From positions 284,001-348,000 of the forward strand of contig JACVVK020000035.1 of NCBI GenBank assembly GCA_018292915.2: DNA of 64,000 nt. The letters are read 5' to 3'. Shown one piece after another: positions 38,062-48,700 of the stretch (the first letter of the stretch is position 1; each line of letters opens with the position of its first letter). Below the pieces are notes generated by a model. It had not been told where the DNA came from and made no database searches. It was given only the letters and a program-made list of their open reading frames with translations. This DNA is from Batillaria attramentaria. Lineage: Eukaryota > Mollusca > Gastropoda > Batillariidae. A program made the position numbers and the translations under genes.

Positions 38062-41000
38062 TGAAACTCAAAGCACAGTTATGCTAAAGGCGTTTCTTTG
38101 TGCAGCCGATAGGTAACAACGTTTACATAATACAAATTCAGGAAATTAATAAAAAGCTAAAGAGACAGTACACGAAAACAACCCAGATATTTACCAGAGA
38201 TCCCAGCTTATCAGACGACGAATTGGCACTGGGGAAAGTACTGCTGTCAGTTGCCCCCTCTTTCCCCAACTTCAGACTCGATTTGTCTGGTTCCAAAGTT
38301 TTGCTGTCTGGCTGTGAGGAGGTCGAACGAGCGTCGGTACCCGTGGCAGATTGGGATGGTGATGTACGCTGAGGTGACAGCACTGACCTGCTCTCTTGCG
38401 GCTGGGCTGCAACCTGTTGTTCGCCACGAGTCGCTGTTGTCTTTAGGATACTTCTCGGCTTGGGGAGCGGCGGGCGGGATGGTGGTCCCGAACCATAAGG
38501 CAACTCTAAGCGGTTCGGTTTCGGAGGAGGAGGCGGTGTGCGCTCTGCAACTGTTTCGCGATATGGACGTGCACGTTCTGACGCTTGTGACGTCTTCAAG
38601 CCGCCCGTCTCCTCCTTGCTGTAACCGTCACTCTCCCGTTCCTGGCGATGCGTTGTAAGTCTGTCTGTTTCTTGCGGAACCACGCGAACCAGGCTGGCTC
38701 GAGACCCACTGATACTGCTAGTATCCTGACCGGCGACGTACACAGGGGATGAGTCGCTCTGATGATGAGATGTCATTTCTGTCTCAGTTTCTTGAACTTC
38801 TGGTGTGTCCGTCTCTAGTTCTGGGGTGAAGAGAATTGTGCGCCCAATCATGCAGAAAGAGGAACCAGTTTCGATGGTCACCTCTGGATCTTGGCTTGAA
38901 ACAAGAGTCACGTCGGAGGACCCCTTTGAACGCTCAGATCTGGAGGACTCCTTTGAACGCTCAGATCTGGTGGACCCCTTTGAACGCTCAGATCTGGTGG
39001 ACCCCTTTGAACGCTCAGATCTGGCGGACCCCTTTGAACGCTCAGTTCTGGCAGACCCCCTTGAACGCTCAGTTCTGGCGGAACCCTGTGAACGCTCAGA
39101 TCTGGCAGACCCCCTTGATAGCTCAGATCTGGCGGAACCCTTGGAACGCTCAGATCTGGAGGCAGAACCACTGGATTTGTGACTTTGTTCCGGAAGTGGC
39201 GAAAGTGGAGTAGGGGTTTCCCGAATACTGCTTCCCTCGTCTGTCGCAAATAACTCACTGGAGGAACCTTCAGCATCGGTTGCTGGCTGCTCACTAGGTT
39301 CCGCAGACATGTCAGTAGGCGTTTTCCTCACTCTAGAACACCAGCTCTCCATCAAAACTTGATCCAAGCTTATGTCCTCGCTGTCTCGTTGCTCAAAGGA
39401 ACGTACTTTTATGCTAGCAACTACATTCCCATCTGACGAGTCTGTGGAAGGCTTGGAGACGGAAAACGCTACCGACTTGGACTTTCTTGGTGCCGGGATC
39501 GGTTTGATGCGTTTCTCTATTATCTCATCTGTCCCTCTTCTCACGGCAGTCCGCTCAGCTGGCTGTAGACATATGGCGGAAGGCCGACGCTTGACGACTG
39601 GTTGGTGTGGGGTGCTCTCTGACTCGCCTGCAACCTCTTTCATTGCTGCTTGGGTCGTAGGGACTTGCTGTGTCGCAGGCTGGGCTGTTGGGGATGGTGA
39701 AGCTAGAGATACGAATGTTTGAGGTGTCAAAGCGTAGATCACGGCAGTGCTACTTGCACATTCGGTTGTTGCTTGGAGTGTGTAGCTGTGTTCAGATTCA
39801 ACATCACGGTCACCAACCTCTGTCCGGCGCACCGAGTGGCTTATACCACCGTCACTAAGTACTGTCAACGAGTCCGCTTCACTGCTCTCCCCGTGCAGCA
39901 TCCCTACCGTGGGTAGGCCTTTTCTGCCTATTTGCAGGCTTCTGTATCTCACCACCGGTTTGCCAGCGTCCTGTGGCGTGGCATGAGGCACATCCGTTCC
40001 ATCCCCAGTAAGAACACCGTGTGCGTCGGGTTTTGGTTTCCCGCGAGGTCTCGCCATTACTCTCTCCACGACGGCCACATGACTACCGCTCGGGTGGTCA
40101 GGAACGTAGTCCTTATGCGTGGCTAGCTCATCGATCTCCATAGTCCGGGTCCGTGACCTGGAGTTGCTACGACTCCTGTCTTGTGGCTCCGAGTTGCTTC
40201 GACTGCGATTGTATCCGGACGACCTTGAGTTGCTCCGACTGCGGTTGCGCCCGACCACGATGCTGGGGCTGCTGTCACGTGTGTTGGAACTCCGGGAGAG
40301 AGATCTACCTTTGCCACCCTGTCGGTCAGACAAAGGGATGAGGGTCAGATAAAAGTGAAGGTTGGATGCGTCTGAACGAGTACAAGGTCTGCAATCAGGA
40401 ACTAGGATAACTTCTATGGCGTGTTTTTTGTTTGTTTGTTTGTTTTGTTTTGGGGTTGGTTTTTTGTTTTTGTTTGTTTGTTTGTTTGCTTGCTTGTTTT
40501 TTCCGTTTAGTAATCACAAATACGATACTGACTCATGATGTGTCAGTCAGTTTGAACGGATCAGGGAATAATCGCCCAAAGAAGATAATCAAGTTCTAAT
40601 ATTCTTCGGTAACACCGCCCGTAACTAAACAAGATTCCGACATGGCCGTACATTTTTCGTTTGGCCGATTTCGGTAATAGCGCCAGCGAGACCGTTATAA
40701 CTTTCTATAACTGTCATCGAAAGATTTAAGTTTTAAGGCCATGATCCAAGGTGAACAATCATAATATTTCTTTCAAACTTCTGCATTGTTTGTATTCCAA
40801 AGTACAGACTTCAGTTTGTGTTCATCCTGAAGCTTATCTATACCGCTTTGGAAAAATCATAACATGTTAACTTTATGAAACTTTAGACTATTATTCTTTG
40901 CTTTTCTCTAGGCAAAACAGACGCCATAACAATATCGTTACGAACTGTTTATGGCGTAATTTTATAGAGAAAATCAAGCACACTGTCCGATAGCTCTTTC

Positions 41001-41767
41001 AACATTCTGTGTGTAGTGTGATCCCGGTCACACCATGCTGTTTCCGGTGTTATACGATCACTGACCTCACCAGTCATTGCAAAATTTCACACTGTTTCTC
41101 ACCAGTTGTCAGGAAAAACTGGGAAATTGCACCTCACTGACGACATTTCGCTCCCAAAAGTTCTGTTGTGACCTGGGGCTTTTGGGTGAAAAAAAAAATC
41201 TTCAACCTCTTACATGCAGATGTCTTCGAGCTACGCCAGGAGATGCTGAAGGTGGGATCAGACGACCCCTAGCCAACAAACCAGACCCCTAAACAACTAT
41301 CTTTTATGACGAGTGGCGTGTTCCGCTCGAAAATAAACACGAGTTAGCGCCAGTGTTAAAACATTGAGAGAGAGAGGTCAGTAGGCGAACTACGAAATGT
41401 TCAAGCACAGGGACGTGATTCTTTTGACTAGACTAGCATGAAAACTCCTTATTTGCTGCATACTTAGCTCCAACAGGCTTTACACTACGGAAATGTGGTT
41501 AACTTAATAATACTAATAAACCGAAAGAAAGAAAAAAGTGCGCGACGTGGTCACCCCGAGCGGTACGAACACAGCGTATTAATTAAAAATCATAATGTAT
41601 CGGCTAAATTCGCATTTGAGGACTTCGCCTTATCACGAAACTGCCGTGATATTGGTTTAGTGCTATCGAAACATTAAACTTACGTTCGATAGCTTGGCAA
41701 TCGAAGGAAAATGACATTCTGCCACACCAACAGACACCGCCAATTTGAGGACTATTAGCGCATGCAT
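35700..41767 (-). CDS. Orphan Ser/Arg-rich disordered protein (3 exons plus a possible first exon)
   Basis: Three minus-strand exons join in phase 0: 40318-38195 (708 codons), 37874-37824 (17 codons) and 37556-35700 (618 codons plus TAG). A candidate first exon at 41767-41684 is also in phase and would give about 1371 residues. I recognise no domain. The protein is rich in Ser, Arg, Thr, Pro and Glu: RS-type stretches near its start (RSRSNSRSS), a 9-residue repeat (SERSKGSAR) in the middle, poly-Pro (TPPPPPKPN), and ~55-residue imperfect repeats near the end. SSSELFATDE in the first large exon and SSSSELFASSD in the last one support one protein. It is probably a phosphorylated scaffold or low-complexity protein; no function is claimed. 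Confidence 0.7.
37824..37874 (-). CDS. 17-codon microexon of the orphan Ser/Arg-rich gene
   Basis: Acceptor CATTTGCAG, donor GTAAGT. Encodes ERRKAPVVYSLGQEPDF in phase 0, so it could be included or skipped without a frame change. Confidence 0.75.
37992..38059 (+). repeat. GT microsatellite
   Basis: About 34 GT units in the intron upstream (in transcript sense) of the 17-codon exon. Confidence 0.95.
38195..40318 (-). CDS. Large exon of the orphan Ser/Arg-rich gene
   Basis: A pyrimidine-rich acceptor (CTGACCGACAG) precedes GGKGRSLSRSS, and the exon ends DKLGSL before GTAAAT; 708 codons, phase 0 on both sides. Features are RSRSNS repeats at residues ~20-40, KPIPAPRKSKSVAFSV, the SERSKGSAR repeat at ~380-470 and TPPPPPKPNRLELP. 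Confidence 0.8.
38914..39168 (-). repeat. 27-bp coding minisatellite, nine units
   Basis: Units of 27 bp (plus strand CCCCTTTGAACGCTCAGATC and TGGCGGA) encode SERSKGSAR-like nonapeptides. Most changes between units keep the frame. Confidence 0.9.
40428..40503 (+). repeat. TTTG microsatellite
   Basis: Imperfect TTTG/TTTTG repeats lie just upstream of the 40318 acceptor on the minus strand. They keep the minus-strand frame artificially open there. Confidence 0.85.
40504..41683. other. Intron or intergenic DNA, no coding support
   Basis: AT-rich sequence with no repeat or exon I can support. Confidence 0.5.
41684..41767 (-). CDS. Candidate first coding exon of the orphan Ser/Arg-rich gene
   Basis: ATG at 41767-41765 opens 28 codons ending at a strong donor (AAC then GTAAGT) in phase 0, compatible with the exon at 40318. 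It starts MHALIVLKLAVSVGVAEC, which could be a signal peptide. An overlapping ATG in another frame would end out of phase. It rests on splice phase alone. Confidence 0.35.
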
Positions 41768-41791
41768 TTTAAAACAGGGATCACAACTCTC

Positions 41792-41831
41792 TGTGTGTGT
41801 GTGTGTGTGTGTGTGTGAGGGGGGGGGGGGG
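41792..41831 (+). repeat. GT microsatellite plus G run
   Basis: (GT)13 then 14 G or so, just upstream of the candidate first exon of the orphan gene. Confidence 0.9.
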
Positions 41832-42069
41832 CGCACGTTGAACAGTATGGCGGAGGCGAGGGAAAAAAGAATTAATGGCTGAAAACAGCACGTTTCAAGG
41901 CCATCACAGGCGCGCGTAAGATCCTGCGTTTTTTCTACATCGGCACTCGTAAGATATCCGAGCTGCCCACGGCATTGAATTCAACTGGCTATAATTGCTA
42001 CATCGACTAATGCATTTTTGACTACATTTTTCGTAAATCTGAAATAGGTTTCCTATATCATTTTTTTTT

Positions 42070-42075
42070 TTTATT
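42070..42075 (-). terminator. Candidate AATAAA for the giant-exon gene
   Basis: AATAAA on the minus strand 650 bp after the stop at 42725. It supports the giant exon being 3'-terminal rather than spliced to the exon at 40318. Confidence 0.4.
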
Positions 42076-42375
42076 CTTTGAATGCAAACAAAACATAAAA
42101 GAAAAAAGAAAAAAAAAAGAAAAAACATCGTGCAGCCATCAAATTGTTTTCACCTGAGTTTTGAAAGCATCCATCCTGAAGGCCAGTGGTGTTTTATCTC
42201 CACCTCTGCTGTCCCGTTGACATCTTTAGCTCAGTTGTCCCTACTCCAGTCAGTGAGAGGCATGTCCGTGACGAGTCAGCGTCACACGAAATCATGAGTG
42301 ATTGTCTAGACATCGCGGGCATTTCTCCTGTTTGGTTAGCCCCCTCCGACATTTTATCTCCACTGAACAAATGAC

Positions 42376-42422
42376 CGCGCGCGCGCGTGTGTGTGTGTGT
42401 CGGGGGGAGATGGGGGGGGGGG
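42376..42422 (+). repeat. CG / GT microsatellite plus G run
   Basis: CGCGCG, then GT repeat, then two G-rich runs in the presumed 3' UTR of the giant-exon gene. Confidence 0.85.
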
Positions 42423-42724
42423 TGTAACAGGGTAGAGGGGTTTTCTATATGCGATCAGGTGCTGTATCAGGATTACACTGAGCGCAAAGTGGAAGCTGAG
42501 TCAATGAATGAGTTCTTCGTCACTTTGTTTCAGCGATTCCCTCATTGAACTCAGTGGATTCATTTTTATGGGGTTACTCCCATTGTCCACTGATCCAGGC
42601 AACTCACTTGAAACACATCTTTGATCTCCAAATAACATGCTTGTGCCGACAGTTCTTTGAACAACGTGTCATGCAAAGGGCGTAGCTATCATCAGCTGAT
42701 CCGTATCACATGCAGCCTTGGATG

Positions 42725-45700
42725 TCATTTACAGAACAGAAATCCCATACCCCAAATGTCGGCTAATGGCTCGGTATCGGAGATGTCTGGACACACGTCC
42801 GGTATAGAACTAAATGAAACACTATGGCTATAGGAATGTATTTCCTGTTGTTTATCTCCACTTGCTGTTTCTGGGGATTTCACTTCTGAACATTCAGAGG
42901 CCGCTGTTTCTGTTTCCCTTGTCATCCTCCAGCCCATGCGAGAAGACGTGGGTTCACAGACAGACCATGTTTCAGAAGTCTCGCCGATGCACCATGTGAT
43001 CCCGGCTTTTACATCCGTCTCCGTGTCCATCGAGATGTCGTCAATACTGACTGTGCTGCGGAACTGTTCGGCACGAGACATTTCGCTGTTACTGTCTGTA
43101 GAACTAATTGTGCTTTGGGATGATGTGGTCTGAGACATCCCACCCTTACTGTCGGCACCACTAGAGGTTCTGTGGGACTGTGTGGCTAGAGACATTTCGC
43201 TCCTACTGCTAGTAAAACTACTTGTGCTGGGGCACTTTGCTGTCTGAATCATTTCAGTACTAATGTCAATATGGCTGCCTGTGCTGAGGGATTTTGTGGA
43301 CTGAGACATTTCACTCTTACTGCCGGCATCACTGCAGGACTTTGTGCTCTGAGACATTTCACTCTTACTGTCAGTATCGCTGATTGTGCTGCAGGACTGT
43401 GTGGTCTGAGGTACTTTGCTCTCATTGTCGTCATCACTGCTTGTGCTGTGGAACTGTGCGCCATTCACTGTGATCTCGTGAGCACATGCAAATGGTCCTT
43501 CAAACGCTGTCCTGGCTATCCCTGTGAAATCTATGAAGCTTTTGTCTTCTCTTAGCACAATCGCGTCACTGATCCTCCCTCCATCATAACTCTTTGCGCT
43601 GACACCAGACACCGTGCCACCGTCTGTGGTGGATGTTTCACATCTACTAAATTTACCTGTCAGGCTTGACTCCGCTCTCGCTGGGTGAACCGGCAGTCCA
43701 TTCCCCTTGCGCTTCACACCTTTGTGCGCAGTAGGCTGGGTTTTCAAATGCCTCGTTTCTAAAGTTTCGACTTCGAGTCCTTTTTCTGCCAGTATGTCTG
43801 ATTTTGATGTCCTGTCAGTCCTTCCATAACTTGAAACAAATTGTGACTTACTGCATCTGTGAGTGGTGATGGCGTCCACATTGTTGCCAAAAAACAGAAA
43901 ACCGACACCCCACGTATCGTCTGCTGGAGTATCCCTAGCCTGCCTATGGTCCAAACCAATTTCTCTGTTGATGTTTAACGCCGGCGTATGTTGTTGACTA
44001 TCTTCTGATAATCTCTGCTGTTGGACTTCGGGGCTTTCCTTTTCTAGGACATTTGTTTTTAACCGTGACAAAACCTCCTCTTGGGTCAGTTCGCGTCGTT
44101 CTTCGTCGCTGCTTTCCCTGTGTGGAATCTTCGGAACAACCATGCTTCTCTCAGAAAGTATGTGAATGGACTCGCACGAATCGCTCTCGGATTTTCCTGT
44201 CCTTGCCAAATACTGTGTGGATCCAACTTCCAAACATTTTAGGCCATGGCTAATGTGCACTGCATCTTTTTCATGCCGATCAACCGATTCCGTACGAACA
44301 TGGTCAGCGGAAGTCTGTGCCGTATGTTCTGTCGCTTGAACCTGGGTTTTCAGCAAAGGTGTAAACTCAGGACTGTAAGACGGCTGCAAATCTGCAGCAA
44401 CGTCCCGATTCTGACATGTTTCCTCGGTGGGTCTTTCTTTCGTCCGAGAAGAATTTCCCATTGGGACGAATACAGTATTTCTGAGACTGGAAGGTGATGG
44501 TGATCGACACAAGGCAGAGCTGGAGGTCGTGGATACAGGTTGTGGTGAGAGTTTGTGCGCACTCTTGCGGTGACAGAGAAACCCTAAGCCCCATATTTCG
44601 GTCGTCGTAATCGACAACGACTCTGCTAGGTTTGCATCAGATGGGATATCTGCCTTGAAGCTTCCACGAATCTGTTCGCTTTCAGAGTGAGACGTGCCTC
44701 TTGTATCACGGAGAATTGTCTGGTCAGTGCCAGTTGTCTCACCTATACCAGAATATGCAACCTGACTCGCCAGGTGAGTCTGTATTTCGTGTCTGCCTGT
44801 TAGTTCTGACCAATTACCGTCTAACAATGAAACGGGTTGCTCAACTCTCACGGTTTTCAGATCAGAAACAGCTCTTAAAAACGTAGACAAGGTTTGTATC
44901 AGAGCCCAGCTCCTTACTTTCCATTCTTCGCACACTGCTGACTTGGGCTGCCGAACCTCCGAGACCTCTAATTCAGCAACTGTGTTTGCAAATTCTAGCA
45001 ATATATTCACAAGTGTCTCGCCTCTAACTCTCCACTCTTCACACATTACTGAACTCGGCTCCAATTGCACCTTTTCCATTTCATTAACTATAGTTAAAAA
45101 GTCTGATGAATGCTGAACTAACGCTACGCCTCTGCGATTCCATACCTGGCATATCGCTGCCTCAGGCATTTCATCTCGCACAGTGGCTAATTGTACATGA
45201 AGAGACGCTAAAAACTCGGACATTGCCCTCGGAAGTGCCTCTGCCATCAGTTTCCATATCTCCTGAGATGTTCTGGCAGTAGCTGCCCTGAGAGTTGTAC
45301 GCGCCACACTTTCTGAGCTGTCCTGCTGGTTATCACTGGCATGTAATACATACTGACATTGTAGGCTACGTCCTCTCACATTTCTTTCTCCGACGGGTTT
45401 TGGCTGACGACAAACCCCCTCTCTCTCTTTTTCTTGTTCGATTCTGTGCAAAGAACACACGTCTGAAGGCATGAAAGTGCCGCTTGACATTGGTTCCACA
45501 CAAGTAGATGTAAAAGGTGATGGAGACGACTGGTCACGCGAATCTTCATCCTTCGCTCCATACTGCAAAAAAGGGACATCCAGTCTGTCGTACTGTTCGG
45601 AATGTTCTGGAATATCCTCTTCGTAGCAGTCTGTCTGCACAGCCAGCTTCCTTAAATCTAGATGAACAGGTTGGTTTTGGAGTCTTTGGTGTGCTTGTGC

Positions 45701-48700
45701 ATCAGGTTTGAGTCCAGCTTGCTGGTGATGAAGTTTTGTAACTGAGCGTGACGGTTGCAAGTCTTGCAGATTTTGGAGTTTGTACATTGATCTTGTGTTT
45801 TCACGATTAAAATCGTGATATATCACTGACCCCATTGGGGTGATGGAATAGGCAGTGTCACCTGCAATGACAGGCATTGAAGGCAGATTTGTGCACGTTG
45901 AAACATCGTGAAAGTCCTTCACAAGCAAATCACGCCTGTCTGTCATCTCTTTCTGTGGCGTCTCAGGTATGGTGACCCTCTTCAATACACTGCCTTCACG
46001 CAGTGCCGAATTGTCACTTTCCGTGACACTCTGGGAAGGAAGCACTTTCCAACTTACAGTAAGATGAGGTTGAGGCTGTAGGGGTGCTTCTGAAAGACCA
46101 GCAGAGCTTGCAAAATATATACACGTTTTGCCGTCACTGAAAATGTTCTCTCTGTATTTTTCAGAATTCTCGTTCACGTTTGTTGTTTCTAAGGTGTCGG
46201 ACGGCACATGTTGCGGAGCTGAATATGAACATTGTGGTGCCTTCTCTGACTCTCCCTGATTGTCCTCGCTGTCTTGGGTCTTAGGCAAACGGCCAGCTAG
46301 ATTGTTCTGTGTATCTACAATGTCATCAAACGTGCCATTAATACCGTCTTCCGATATTGTTGCTGACGATGAAGTGGGAATCGATGATTTCAAAGTCGGC
46401 TGATGGTCACGCTCGGTCGGAACTTGTATTTCTTCTTCCGTTTCTTGGCCCGAAAGCTGTTCACGCTCTCTTTCGTTTTCTCCTCCATCAGATTTTATTG
46501 TTTCGAGACATGTAGCCCTACAAACTCTGAAATTCAGCCATTCTTCTGATTCGCGTCCTGTTGTTTGTAACCTACGCCTTTTATTGCAAAGCCAAAGTTC
46601 TTTTTCGAAGTGTGGCGATGGAGCCCGTCTTTTTCCAAGTTGTGTACTTCGTGTCGAACATAATTCCTGTTTCGTGTCTTTTTCCCCTACGGCTTTTCCT
46701 TTTTCCTCAGTCATAGTGCAAGCTGCAGATTTGAGTTGTTTCCCATATTCACCCGGAATCTCCACGTCAGATAGTTCAGTACTGACATTATTTTCGTTTA
46801 TTTTATGCATCTTGGTGCCTTTTTCAAGTGTGCTTCTATCTGGCATTTCAGCCGTACATACTCCCTCAGACATTAGATAGCCCGGACCCGTCCGTGGTTT
46901 TCTGCATACGTCAGTTGGAGTAAACAAAGGCGTCTCCTCTTCTTTCATGGTATACTTTGTCCGTAGAGCTTCCAGAGCTGATGCTATTTGGCAAGAGTGG
47001 TTGCTATAATCTTTTGCCCCAGCAGTTCCGCGTTTACCAGGCAAGCTATCTGAGCATAGTTCGTCAGACATCTGACTGCTTTCGAGTTTGGAGTCTTCTT
47101 CTACACTGGCATCTGTCTCAATTACAAAACCTTTCGCTTCTCCTCGTGAACTTGAATCCGCACTTAACTCTTCTGCAGCTGATGCTGTTACCTCAGCTCT
47201 AGATATCAGCCTCCTACCTACGTTAATCAGCTGGTGATGCGAAATTTCCGAATTTTCGGAAAAACCTACAAGCTCCTCTTCTTCGGACTCAAGTTCTATT
47301 TTCGTTAGCATTACTTCGTCTGAATCAGAAGTCAATGTGAAGTTTTCGTGCATCTGGCTTAAAGCTGTATTGTACGGATAAAGACCCTCTATGAATGCGG
47401 ACGCCTCATTCTGTAAATGTCTTTTCTCGTTTGCTGGCTGCAAGGAATAAAGTCTTGATCGTGAAGTACTTTGTGTCATGGAAATACTTGTGTCGGACTC
47501 TGAAACACCTATGTGGAACGTGACCTTTCTCTCCCTCGACAGTGACTTTTGTCTTTTTACCGCTGACTCATCTTGCTCTGGCGACACAAAAGTTTCTATT
47601 TCTGTCGCAGGAAAAAATGGCGTGGGTGTACGGTATTGCACCGGCAGTAATGTTATTTTACTTCTCTTCATGTCTTCAGATGTTTTGCTTAATGTCTCAT
47701 CTGTTGTATGGAACTGTGCAGGTTTCGTGCAAACAGACGAATCTTCGAAATATGATGGCGCTCCCAAACTGTCCATAGTCCTTGAAAAATAAACATTTTG
47801 CATTGCCATGTCTGGTACTTCATAATGGAATGGCACGTCAGAGATGCTGACATTAGGAGACAGATACTCTGATCCCTGTGCTGTCATAACAGCAGTTGAT
47901 TCGTCCGTGTCCACGACGTGCCCCGGAGGTGTGGAATGTGAGGGAACTTGTGCTGACCATTCGTAGACTATACCTGGTTTCGTTGTCTGTAAGCGTTCTG
48001 CCGCAGGACCCAAAGTGGTTGTTTGGAATAAAGTGGCAGCAGTTGTTGCTTCTCCCGTCTCGTCAGACGTCAGTTTGTTTCCTGCTTCAGTCTCGTATTT
48101 TGCGAAGGTCTCCAAATGCTGGAATGACAGCGACTGGCCCGAGTCGGAGTCCGAGAGAGATTCAGTCCTTCCATCGTAATAAAAGAGCCTCTTGGTAGGA
48201 GACCTACGTTTGCTTGAAAATGCTTTGTGTTTCCCCAGAGTTCCGTGATCTAGCGTTTCGTAAGATGTAAGAGAACCTGGTGGAAAATAAGCTGCAGAAT
48301 GCGTTAAAATCGGTTCTTCTCTGTCCTGGCGATAAATTACTGATGTTGAATGTTCTCGCCCGGGTCCATCGATGAAACTTTGTCCATCAGTTTCAGAGGA
48401 GACGCTTCCGTAGAGAGACAATGTCGCTTGTGATGCAGAACATGTTCGTCCTACTTCTGAACGTCCTTCCCCTTCATGACCTTTCATAATTACGTGAGTG
48501 TCACTTCTACTATATGTGGAAAGGTTTGCACTATTTGTAGAAAGGAAAGAATACATGTTGTACCGTTCTTTCACTTCTTCATTCGAATACATTTTCTTTG
48601 GATATGCCTCTTTTCTGCCTGTCGCTCGTGCTGAACCTACGGGTTGGTCTGCCATCTGACCCGAACCTGCGTGAGACACAGTAAACGTATCAGTGGCTGC

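Noticed and set aside
40318..42725. Joining the giant exon to the exon at 40318 as one gene
   Set aside because: The only donor-like GT near the stop (TCT then GTAAAT) is phase 1 while the acceptor exon is phase 0, and an AATAAA lies 650 bp past the giant-exon stop. Not fully excluded.
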